DNA of 6,503 nucleotides from Bacteroidota bacterium (GCA_003567115.1 PXAP01000130.1:1-6503); one strand, 5' to 3'; positions 1 through 5,777 are shown, counted from the first letter of the stretch. A program made the numbers and translations. The notes: generated by a model not told the origin, from the sequence alone.

Positions 1-145
1 AACTTTGGTCGGTGAAAGGGAGGTCTGCTGTATCAGCTTTTATATAAATAACATTTTTAATTCTTTTCTTTTCAGCCATGCTTAACATTGCTTCAGATTC
101 ATCAATCGCAGTGACCTTAAACCCTGTCTGCAGCTGATGCGGGTT
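1..145 (-). pseudogene. 5'-truncated class I SAM-dependent methyltransferase remnant (runs off left edge)
   Basis: Read on the minus strand from about 145 to the edge, one open frame gives a typical methyltransferase middle: GFKVTAIDESEAML from about 124, then a helix, then KADTADLPFTDQS. The AIDES stretch matches the end of beta-2, whose acidic residue binds the SAM ribose. The ADTADLPF stretch matches motif II of UbiE/Methyltransf_11-type enzymes. The glycine-rich motif I (GxGxG) that should lie just upstream is missing. An in-frame TGA stands at 148-146, and the DNA beyond it is AT-rich with no methyltransferase similarity that I can see. An ATG at 149-147 opens a different frame that ends after 10 codons. 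The 5' part therefore seems lost, so I call it a relic. The substrate cannot be told. The rest lies outside the window, so a frameshifted but longer gene is not excluded. Confidence 0.55.
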
Positions 146-431
146 TCATGCGAATATTACTTTGTTAAAGTTCATAATTTCAGTTTTTTATAAAACTCAA
201 GAAAAATAAATTGTCATGTATATTTTTACATATAATCAATATTCAGTTCTTTTTACGTAAGAATGTCATATTTGATTTATATTTTGCAATACCTGTATTT
301 CATAACACCACATGTAAAATACCCGTTTTTCAAAAGAAATACTCAATTTTCATAAAAGGACTACTACAAATGATATTATTATTCATGGAGTTTTAAAATC
401 CTGGCAATAAGATACTGGTCATTGACAATTT

Positions 432-1448
432 CTATGTAACTTTTACTATGCGCCGCATAAGATATCCCAGAACATCCGAACCTGTAATTATGCGCTTTTC
501 TTTATCTGTCCAGAAGAGTATCAGGTCTTTGTCAATTACATCATCACCGGGCTTCTCTTTTTCAACAGTAAGCTTACCAAGCACACTTCCCAACCTGCGT
601 TCCGGATTCCTTACAATCAGAGGCTGATGACACGCTTCCAATGGCTCGAAGGTATCTGCTTTAAAAAGTGCATTCCGTAGAAAATACGGGGAATTAAGCA
701 CCATATGTGGTTGATCTGATTCCGGTTCGGTCAGAATAACCCATTTCCTGCCTGAAGCTGCGATACGTTTCAGAAATTTATCGTCGGTGGTGGGCCTGAA
801 TTCCGGGAAAACAGGATTTCCATTATCAAAGGGTAGCTCCAGTATGCTTAGCGGATCGATTACTTCTCCTTCCTTGCTTATCAGTATATCATCGAGGTTA
901 AGAAAATTTACTGCACCGTCGGCCTCAACTGAACTTAATTCAGTCTCTGATTCGCGAGCGTGATGTTTAAGAACGTTACGCAGTTCATCTTCACAAAACC
1001 AGGGAATGGCTTCTTCACCTATAAGCCTGTCCAGTATCATTCCCGTTGGTTTGGATATGGGGAAAAATACAACTTTGTAAATATTTAGCACCGGTGCAAG
1101 TGCTGCACCAATTCGAAGTGCATGACGGGTGAAATACGCCTGCGGAATAATTTCACCAATAATAGTTATGACGAAGGTGGAGAATAAAAAAGACGTTACA
1201 CCGATCAGTACGGAGTCAACCAGCAATGTTAGCAAAACATTGATACTTATATTACCCCACAGAATGGTAGCAAGAGTATAATTGGAATCTCGCCGCAGTT
1301 CCAGTACACGTTGAGCAAAGTTATCACCGTTTTCAGCAGCCACCTCCAGCCTTAGCCTGCTGAGACTGAACAGTGCGATGTTAAGACCAGACATTGTTGC
1401 CGATTGTGAAATACAAATGATAATACCTATCCAAATCCAGGTTTCCAT
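432..1448 (-). CDS. CNNM/CorC-like (DUF21) membrane protein with divergent CBS-like C-terminus
   Basis: This 338-residue inner-membrane protein belongs to the CNNM/CorC (HlyC/CorC, DUF21) family, whose members are linked to magnesium and divalent-cation efflux or homeostasis. The DUF21 domain covers about residues 3-150. It has a first membrane helix at 4-27 containing the SG pair (20-21), a second segment at 57-82 with GN at 65-66 and N70, and a third at 83-103 ending in GEIIPQ (98-103). The 'GEIIPQ...TRHALRIGA' stretch looks more like animal CNNM proteins than the usual bacterial 'GEI.PK'. A cytosolic part follows. EDELRNVLKHH (153-163) is the usual linker after DUF21. Two stretches ending near 262 (VLNSPYFLRNALF) and 333 (RIITGSDVLGYLMRRI) look like the ends of two diverged CBS motifs. 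The usual MTPR motif and the C-terminal CorC_HlyC domain are not apparent, and the protein is short against the roughly 420 residues typical of the family. The ATG at 1448 starts just before the first helix; no clear ribosome site is seen. The gene stands alone, 22 bases after the amylase relic. The transported ion is inferred. Confidence 0.82.
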   Translation of the reverse strand: METWIWIGIIICISQSATMSGLNIALFSLSRLRLEVAAENGDNFAQRVLELRRDSNYTLATILWGNISINVLLTLLVDSVLIGVTSFLFSTFVITIIGEIIPQAYFTRHALRIGAALAPVLNIYKVVFFPISKPTGMILDRLIGEEAIPWFCEDELRNVLKHHARESETELSSVEADGAVNFLNLDDILISKEGEVIDPLSILELPFDNGNPVFPEFRPTTDDKFLKRIAASGRKWVILTEPESDQPHMVLNSPYFLRNALFKADTFEPLEACHQPLIVRNPERRLGSVLGKLTVEKEKPGDDVIDKDLILFWTDKEKRIITGSDVLGYLMRRIVKVT

Positions 1449-1470
1449 ATAATGAAATTTTATTTTGGTA

Positions 1471-1703
1471 CTAAAACAGAAACAGATCCGCCTTTGCAGC
1501 GAAACTCACCCCTCCGTCATTGTTTGTAGTTTCCTTTTCATCTATATGCCCGGTAATATCAATATATGCTGTGCCAGGTGAGCCTGTTTCTATAAATTTT
1601 TTGCCATCATCTCCATTGCTCAACAGCACTGCCATTCCTCGGGGTGTTCCTCATTATCGGTACGTGTCAATCCTATGCAATTGGGATGGTCAAATTAATC
1701 CAT
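1471..1703 (-). pseudogene. Decayed C-terminal fragment of a GH13 alpha-amylase
   Basis: Two minus-strand frames joined together read like the end of a cytoplasmic-type GH13 alpha-amylase. The first frame gives 'FDHPNCIGLTRTDNEEHP' (1694 to about 1641). This fits the family pattern YFDHPN-IGW-R-GDEEHPG at the end of the barrel. The second gives 'GMAVLLSNGDDGKKF', then 'AYIDITGH' and 'TTNNDGG', ending at TAG 1473-1471. This fits the C-terminal beta domain pattern G-AVV-SNGD...DITGN...DGWG. The frames switch near 1639, consistent with loss of one base in a CCC-GxA-GGA context. A TAA at 1697-1695 replaces the expected Tyr of DYFDH, and the conserved Trp of IGW is Leu. Upstream of about 1703 the similarity ends, so the catalytic barrel is gone. 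The fragment lies between tRNA-Asp and the CNNM-like gene. It should have no enzyme activity. The assignment rests on remembered family patterns, but the order and spacing of motifs agree well. Confidence 0.75.
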
Positions 1704-1745
1704 CAGATTTTTTTTAAACGAAATTAGTGGATTTTCTCCTAATAA

Positions 1746-1780
1746 CACAAAAACCCCTTGGCAACCAAGGGGTTTGTTTT
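1746..1780 (-). terminator. Intrinsic terminator of tRNA-Asp
   Basis: A perfect 11-bp inverted repeat, AAACCCCTTGG (1751-1761) and CCAAGGGGTTT (1765-1775), surrounds a 3-base loop. On the minus strand it begins 11 bases after the encoded CCA of tRNA-Asp and is followed by a T-rich tract (TTTTTGTGTT), as expected of a rho-independent terminator. T-rich bases also follow on the plus strand, so it may work in both directions, though no plus-strand gene ends here. Confidence 0.85.
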
Positions 1781-1785
1781 GTAGT

Positions 1786-1862
1786 TGGCGGTCCGGACGA
1801 GACTCGAACTCGCGACCCCGTGCGTGACAGGCACGTATTCTAACCAACTGAACTACCGGACC
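1786..1862 (-). tRNA. tRNA-Asp (anticodon GTC)
   Basis: On the minus strand the sequence folds into a complete cloverleaf. The acceptor GGTCCGG (1862-1856) pairs with CCGGACC (1796-1790). The D arm contains the AGTTGGTTA loop, the anticodon stem CGTGC/GCACG encloses the loop CTGTCAC with anticodon GTC, and the T arm is GCGAG-TTCGAGT-CTCGT with one G-T pair. The discriminator base is G (1789), as is usual for tRNA-Asp, and the 3' CCA is encoded (1788-1786). The body without CCA is 1789-1862. A terminator follows directly and a consensus promoter lies about 65 bases upstream, so it appears to be transcribed as a single gene. Confidence 0.97.
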
Positions 1863-1927
1863 ATATAGTGTTTAAGAACTTGCGACCCTCTCCTCCGTCC
1901 CACGGTTGAGGATCAATTTTGGTGATG

Positions 1928-1958
1928 CAAAAATACAAGATATTTTGATTCCTGCAAA
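1928..1958 (-). promoter_or_regulatory. Bacteroidota-type promoter for tRNA-Asp
   Basis: On the minus strand a -33 element TTTG (1958-1955) is followed after exactly 19 bases by a -7 element TATTTTTG (1935-1928), which matches the Bacteroidota primary sigma consensus TTTG-N19..21-TAnnTTTG. Transcription should begin near 1921, which leaves a leader of about 60 bases before the mature tRNA-Asp 5' end at 1862. RNase P would remove that leader. Confidence 0.7.
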
Positions 1959-2001
1959 TAATAAAGTTCAATTTTTTTAAATGGTGATTTTAATTCATCG
2001 C

Positions 2002-2544
2002 CTAAGGACGGACATCCTGAAAAATGCTGAAATGAACGCTCCCGTATTTCCTTAGTTCGCGGAAATGTGGAAATGATGAGAAATCATGATCCTTTCCGTG
2101 CTCAAGGATGAACCATCCGCCCTGCTTAAGGAGATTCCGGCTGAAAATCATATAAGGTAACTGCTCCGGCTCCTTAAGGTCAAAAGGCGGATCGGCAAAT
2201 ATCAGGTCATATTGGCGGGGAGCGTGCTTCAGAAAATTGAAGGCATCAGCCCTGATGGCCGCTAACTGATCTAAATTCAGATTCCTTGCAGTTTTCTTGA
2301 TAAATGCATGATACCTGAAATTGGATTCAACAGAATCGACTACCCGGGATCCCCGAGAAGCAAACTCATATGATATGCTCCCGGTTCCGCTGAAAAGATC
2401 AAGCACCTGAAGCTTTTCAAATTCAAAGTAATTGCTGATTATATTGAAGAGGTTTTCCCTGGCAAAATCGGTTGTTGGCCTTGCCCTGAAATTCTTTCCG
2501 GGATTAATTCGTTTTCCTTTATGTAGCCCGCTTATTATACGCAC
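2002..2544 (-). CDS. rsmD: 16S rRNA (guanine(966)-N(2))-methyltransferase RsmD
   Basis: RsmD transfers a methyl group from SAM to N2 of G966 of 16S rRNA during assembly of the small ribosomal subunit, in the cytoplasm. The 180-residue product has the usual family length and layout. It opens with the RsmD signature MRIISGLHKGKRI (1-13) and RPTTDFARENLFN (22-34). The SAM-binding motif I is VLDLFSGTG (47-55), an acidic post-I residue sits at E73, and the catalytic DPPF motif is at 117-120. The start is GTG (2544-2542), fixed by the conserved MRIISG amino end. It overlaps the last 10 bases of the upstream DUF3822 gene, so translation is probably coupled, and the two share a transcript. No hairpin terminator is visible in the short AT-rich spacer before the tRNA promoter. 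Nothing key is missing. Confidence 0.95.
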   Translation of the reverse strand: MRIISGLHKGKRINPGKNFRARPTTDFARENLFNIISNYFEFEKLQVLDLFSGTGSISYEFASRGSRVVDSVESNFRYHAFIKKTARNLNLDQLAAIRADAFNFLKHAPRQYDLIFADPPFDLKEPEQLPYMIFSRNLLKQGGWFILEHGKDHDFSSFPHFRELRKYGSVHFSIFQDVRP

Positions 2545-3386
2545 AAACGCAGATTGAAAAGATTGATAAAACGGTGGGATTCCACATCGTTGAATGTATA
2601 GCTGTAAATAAAATAATCGTTGCGTTTTTCAAATCCCGTATTTCTTATATAGGATTTCAGCATCTGGTATACTTTGGAATTTTTCTGCATCTCTCCTGAA
2701 ATTATAAGCGGGGTTTCACTGCCCTTAAGCTTGAGTTGCTCGTATACATAAAGTATGAAATAGACAAGGTCATCGTCATTTTTCCAGGGAAAAGTATTGC
2801 ACAGCAACAGTCTCTCTCCCTCTATAACAAGAACATCGGCATAATTTCCATAGATGTTGACAAGGGCAACTTTCTGCGGGCTTTTGCCGCCCCGGTTTAC
2901 CAGTCCGTTCTCGACCATGGGGGTAACCTGATGAAAAAAATTCACGTTGCCGAATGACCGGGACACTATGCCGGAAAGCTCGGCAGGAACGACAAAAATA
3001 TTGCAGGCATCGGTACTCCTGAGCATATTGTAATGAATCTCATCAAGGTCATCCAGGTAATGGTTGAACTCAAAATAGGTCCTCAGCTTATCGCTGTTGA
3101 ACAGCGGACCGGGAATCAAGGTATATTTCGGACTCTGGTAAGAAAAGAGTACTGATTTGTATTCGCAGGTAAGGAATTCATCATTGTCCTGTATATCAGC
3201 TATCTTTTCTTCGAGTAAAAGGGGAGTCAGATCTTCCCTGAAGGCAATATGCTTCAGAAGAATATACTTATTCCTGAACGGGTCCAGGACCGAAAAAGAA
3301 TATCCATTCAGGCCTGCCTGAATGGATATATGATAATTTTTTGTCTGGTTAAGATCGAATGTTTCGTCTATAAAAACAATATCCAT
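2535..3386 (-). CDS. DUF3822 family protein (actin/PilM-like fold by family knowledge)
   Basis: This 283-residue protein has no signal peptide or membrane helix. I recognise it as a DUF3822 family member, a Bacteroidota family commonly encoded just before rsmD. Its biochemical role is unknown to me. The family is thought to resemble the actin-like ATPase fold of PilM/FtsA. Consistent with that, the N-terminal half has a beta-rich start (NYHISIQAGLNGYSFSVLD, 17-35). The second half has a strand pair (KVALVNIYGNYADVLVIEG, 172-190), then LLLCNTFPWKNDDDLVYFIL (193-212), and a PLIISGEM turn (226-233) placed like the second phosphate loop. Classic nucleotide-binding signatures are not obvious, so nucleotide binding is uncertain. 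The ATG lies 14 bases after the stop of the pilin-like gene and the 3' end overlaps rsmD by 10 bases, which indicates one operon. Codons 20-29 form a perfect inverted repeat (3300-3329), listed separately. A role at the membrane with the upstream product is inference. Confidence 0.85.
   Translation of the reverse strand: MDIVFIDETFDLNQTKNYHISIQAGLNGYSFSVLDPFRNKYILLKHIAFREDLTPLLLEEKIADIQDNDEFLTCEYKSVLFSYQSPKYTLIPGPLFNSDKLRTYFEFNHYLDDLDEIHYNMLRSTDACNIFVVPAELSGIVSRSFGNVNFFHQVTPMVENGLVNRGGKSPQKVALVNIYGNYADVLVIEGERLLLCNTFPWKNDDDLVYFILYVYEQLKLKGSETPLIISGEMQKNSKVYQMLKSYIRNTGFEKRNDYFIYSYTFNDVESHRFINLFNLRLCV
3300..3329. repeat. Perfect 14-bp inverted repeat inside the DUF3822 coding region
   Basis: The arms ATATCCATTCAGGC (3300-3313) and GCCTGAATGGATAT (3316-3329) are exact reverse complements separated by two bases. 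In the DUF3822 message this is a strong hairpin beginning 58 bases after the first base of the start codon. It spans codons 20-29 and encodes ISIQAGLNGY. It could slow early translation or bind a protein, or be chance; no function is known. Confidence 0.9.
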
Positions 3387-3400
3387 ACCGGTAGGGATTA

Positions 3401-4006
3401 TTATTCCCAGTTTCCAGCATTATTGGTAGTCTCGGTCAGTGAACCCACACGAAGCCCCGGAAACTGATCCCTTCTGATACGCTCATCATTCATATTGATA
3501 ATCAATTGCCTGTCCAGCCCGCTCAGCAAAACATCATTATGAACATGTGCTTCGAAAACCTTAACCGCAAGCCCCGAACCGGTCATAACCTCGCTGGCGC
3601 CAAGGAAAAATTCCTCCCTCCCGCCTGTATAGGGAACATACCTGAGAGAGTCTATTGGATAATCCTCGGCGAAAAGAGAGTCCCTGACGCTAACCATAAT
3701 GGTTTCACGTATAATCTCCTCCGAAGCAACTTCTTCATCTTCATCTTCATAACCTATTGCCCTGAGTACAGGGAATGAATCATTTTTAATAAAATCTATC
3801 AGTGTGTCAAAACTTCCGGTAAATTCGCCATGAACCGAGCGGTAAGCAAGCTGGGAAACACGAATATCCTTTAGCCTTTCAATTGTTCTGTCATACCTTG
3901 CCCTTTGCTCCTGCCTGAACCTGATAGGCTGATGAATGCTGTCAACCAGCAAATATCCCAATACAAGAATTGCAACTGAAAGGAGAACCTGAATTACTGT
4001 TTTCAT
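3401..4006 (-). CDS. Single-pass membrane protein with pseudopilin-like N-terminal region, function unknown
   Basis: I do not recognise a named family for this 201-residue protein. It has a three-residue cytoplasmic tip, one hydrophobic helix at about 4-21 (VIQVLLSVAILVLGYLLV), and a charged external domain, so it should be an inner-membrane protein facing the periplasm. After the helix comes a basic, probably coiled segment (RFRQEQRARYDRTIERL, 29-45). Then RLKDIRVSQLAYRSVHGEFTG (44-64) with a following 'FDTLIDFI' resembles the 'IR-AQ-AY---NG-Y--sldeL' stretch found after the helix in type II secretion pseudopilins. No prepilin peptidase site (G/E pair) precedes the helix. An acidic patch, EDEDEE, is at 87-92. 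The last 60 residues are polar. It is the first gene of a likely operon with DUF3822 and rsmD, with 14 bases to the next start. Its layout recalls PilN-type partners of PilM, which fits the neighbouring gene, but this is only a resemblance. Confidence 0.7.
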   Translation of the reverse strand: MKTVIQVLLSVAILVLGYLLVDSIHQPIRFRQEQRARYDRTIERLKDIRVSQLAYRSVHGEFTGSFDTLIDFIKNDSFPVLRAIGYEDEDEEVASEEIIRETIMVSVRDSLFAEDYPIDSLRYVPYTGGREEFFLGASEVMTGSGLAVKVFEAHVHNDVLLSGLDRQLIINMNDERIRRDQFPGLRVGSLTETTNNAGNWE

Positions 4007-4055
4007 TATTCTGAAATTTTTTTAATCAATAATATTACAAAATATGTTTTCTCCG

Positions 4056-4097
4056 TATAAACCTTAAATATAACCCTTAAATTATTTTCTATAACCC
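4056..4097. repeat. Short tandem repeats TATAAACCTTAAAT / TATAACCCTTAAAT / TATAACCC
   Basis: TATAAACCTTAAAT (4056-4069) is followed in phase by TATAACCCTTAAAT (4069-4082), 13 of 14 identical and offset by 13 bases. A partial third copy TATAACCC (4090-4097) comes after another 21 bases. They lie 50-91 bases upstream of the pilin-like gene, where an operator could sit. The sequence is AT-rich, so chance is a real alternative. Confidence 0.45.
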
Positions 4098-4295
4098 GTG
4101 ATACCCTCAGATATAAAATATGTAATTTTTCGGGTGTTCCTTATATGAGGGCTTAATAATTTAATTGTTCTGTTTATTTATTAGTAACGGATTACATGTA
4201 TTTTTTAATGTGTTAATATTATACTTTTGTAATCTCTGTGGTGTGTATTAGTATTCCTTTTCTTTTGCAAGATATTAGTTTTATGTTTGTTCGCA

Positions 4296-4324
4296 AATGT
4301 ATAAAAAAAATATTTGTATACATT
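4296..4324. repeat. 8-bp inverted repeat upstream of the RecD-like helicase gene
   Basis: AATGTATA (4296-4303) and TATACATT (4317-4324) are perfect reverse complements 13 bases apart. A nested pair, CAAAT (4294-4298) and ATTTG (4312-4316), shares part of the same DNA. The element ends 23 bases before the helicase ATG, a position suited to an operator or a leader hairpin. The AT-rich background lowers confidence in function. Confidence 0.4.
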
Positions 4325-4347
4325 AAAATTACGGATAATTCCTTAAA

Positions 4348-5763
4348 ATGTTAAAAAACCATATAATCAACATTTTAACCCGGCAGCTTAATTATCAGCC
4401 TACAGTAAGCCAGAAAAGGATGATAGAAATTATACCCGGCTTCCTTACAGGCGGCATGGGTAAAGAGATATTGCTGGTAAAAGGTTTTGCGGGCACCGGA
4501 AAAACATCAATCCTCGGAGCACTGGTAAAAACCATGCAGATATTGAAAAACGATGTGGTACTCCTGGCTCCAACCGGAAGAGCAGCCAGGGTGCTGGCAT
4601 CCTACTGCAACCATAACGCTTTTACCATACATAAAAAGATCTACCGCCAGAAATCATCAACCGACGGTATGGGCAGGTTTGTACTGGACAGGAACCTGCA
4701 CAAAAATACCCTGTTTATCGTTGACGAGGCGTCAATGATCTCCAACCGCTCCTCAGACTCAAGTATTTTCGGAAGCGGGAGACTCCTTGACGACCTGATA
4801 AGCTATGTGGACAACGACAGGAACTGCAGACTGGTTATTGTTGGCGATACCGCCCAGCTGCCGCCCGTGGGCATAGATATCAGTCCGGCTCTCGACAACG
4901 GCTACCTGAAAGGTTTCGGCTTCAATGTCACAGAGGTGTTTCTGGGTGAAATTCTGCGCCAAACCGAAGATTCGGGCATACTGTTCAATGCAAGTGGTAT
5001 TCGCCATGATATCGAGGGAACAACCACCTCCCTCCCCCATATTCTGCTTGATGATTTCACCGATATCGAAAGGGTAAACGGAACCGAGCTTATTGAAAAA
5101 ATAAGCGGGTCTTATGATAAATGCGGCATGGAAGAGACCATCGTGGTAACCCGCTCCAACAAAAAGGCCAATCAGTTTAACAAGGGGATAAGGGAGAGCA
5201 TCCTTTTCAGGGATGAGGAGCTGTCAGCCGGCGATCTGCTCATGGTGGTCAAAAACAACTACTTCTGGCTGCCCGAAAATGAAACAAGCGACTTTATAGC
5301 TAACGGTGATATCATGGAGGTTCGACGTGTAAGGCGTTACCAGGAGATGTACGGGTTCAGGTTTGCCGATGTGCTGGTCAGATTCATCGATTACAGAAAC
5401 ATGGAGATAGAGGTAAAGCTGCTTATGGATACCATCTGCTCGGAGACAGCCTCGATGACAAGCGACCAGAACAAAATTTTTTTTGACTCCGTGATGGAGG
5501 ATTATACAGATATTGCCAGTAAGCGGAAGAGAATCGAGCAGCTCAGGTCAAACCCCTGGTTCAATGCCCTGCAGGTAAAATTTGCCTATGCAGTGACCTG
5601 CCACAAGGCGCAGGGCGGACAGTGGAAAAATGTTTTCATCGACCAGGGCTATATTACCGATGAGATGATCAACACCGAATACCTGCGCTGGCTCTACACT
5701 GCTTTCACCCGACCTACAGATAAATTGTTTCTGGTCAATTTCAGCGACCGGTTTTTTGAATAG
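4348..5763 (+). CDS. RecD-like SF1B ATP-dependent DNA helicase
   Basis: The 471-residue protein is a superfamily 1B (RecD/Dda-type) helicase, expected to move 5' to 3' on single-stranded DNA using ATP, in the cytoplasm. Motifs appear in order: a Q-like amino end (QPTVSQKRMI, 17-26), Walker A GFAGTGKTS (46-54), motif Ia APTGRAARVL (75-84), Walker B IVDEAS (124-129), motif III VGDTAQLPPVG (165-175), the region around LRQT (203-206), motif IV VVTRSNKKANQFN (266-278), motif V VTCHKAQGGQW (416-426) and motif VI WLYTAFTRPTDKL (448-460). All key residues (K52, D126/E127, Q170, R455) are present. It lacks the long N-terminal domain of RecD2 and is close to Dda in size. There are no RecB or RecC neighbours, so it is a free-standing helicase rather than the exonuclease V subunit. 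Compact Bacteroidota proteins of this type are usually annotated as ATP-dependent RecD-like DNA helicase; the exact repair role is unknown. The ATG is preceded by AT-rich DNA without a Shine-Dalgarno site. It stands alone and converges on yjbQ with 14 bases between stops. Confidence 0.92.
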   Translation: MLKNHIINILTRQLNYQPTVSQKRMIEIIPGFLTGGMGKEILLVKGFAGTGKTSILGALVKTMQILKNDVVLLAPTGRAARVLASYCNHNAFTIHKKIYRQKSSTDGMGRFVLDRNLHKNTLFIVDEASMISNRSSDSSIFGSGRLLDDLISYVDNDRNCRLVIVGDTAQLPPVGIDISPALDNGYLKGFGFNVTEVFLGEILRQTEDSGILFNASGIRHDIEGTTTSLPHILLDDFTDIERVNGTELIEKISGSYDKCGMEETIVVTRSNKKANQFNKGIRESILFRDEELSAGDLLMVVKNNYFWLPENETSDFIANGDIMEVRRVRRYQEMYGFRFADVLVRFIDYRNMEIEVKLLMDTICSETASMTSDQNKIFFDSVMEDYTDIASKRKRIEQLRSNPWFNALQVKFAYAVTCHKAQGGQWKNVFIDQGYITDEMINTEYLRWLYTAFTRPTDKLFLVNFSDRFFE

Positions 5764-5777
5764 AAAAAAAAATACCC

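Larger units (their letters stand above)
4007..4347. promoter_or_regulatory. AT-rich divergent intergenic region between the pilin-like gene and the RecD-like helicase
   Basis: These 341 bases contain no plausible gene and must hold the promoters of both divergent units. Possible plus-strand -7 boxes matching TAnnTTTG are TACTTTTG (4222-4229) and TATGTTTG (4282-4289), but neither has a TTTG at the right distance upstream. On the minus strand CAAATGTA (4294-4301, read as TACATTTG) also fits, again without a good -33 element. Short repeats lie near both gene starts and are listed separately. In AT-rich DNA single -7 matches are weak evidence, so I do not assign a start site. Confidence 0.5.

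Noticed and set aside
211..396. Plus-strand 61-codon open frame in the left spacer
   Set aside because: It is very rich in Phe, Ile and Tyr, as translated AT-rich spacer DNA would be. It has no recognisable domain, ribosome site or promoter.
1520..1717. Plus-strand 65-codon open frame
   Set aside because: It is antisense to the alpha-amylase relic, whose minus-strand reading gives recognisable family motifs.
2736..3778. Plus-strand open frames opposite the DUF3822 and pilin-like genes
   Set aside because: They are antisense shadows without recognisable domains; the minus-strand genes are tightly packed and supported by family and operon layout.
4294..4301. Minus-strand TACATTTG as a -7 box for the pilin-like operon
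   Set aside because: It matches TAnnTTTG but has no suitable -33 element and would give a leader near 290 bases. Such matches are common in AT-rich DNA.
4759..5040. Minus-strand 93-codon open frame inside the helicase gene
   Set aside because: It is a shadow of the helicase coding sequence, which has intact motifs across this region.
5476..5484. Run of eight T within the helicase gene as a phase-variation tract
   Set aside because: The frame is intact across it, and eight bases in AT-leaning DNA is not enough to claim slippage control.
5752..5771. T-run/A-run pair between the helicase and yjbQ stops as a terminator
   Set aside because: The stem would be A-T only and weak. It may help end convergent transcripts, but I cannot support it as an intrinsic terminator.
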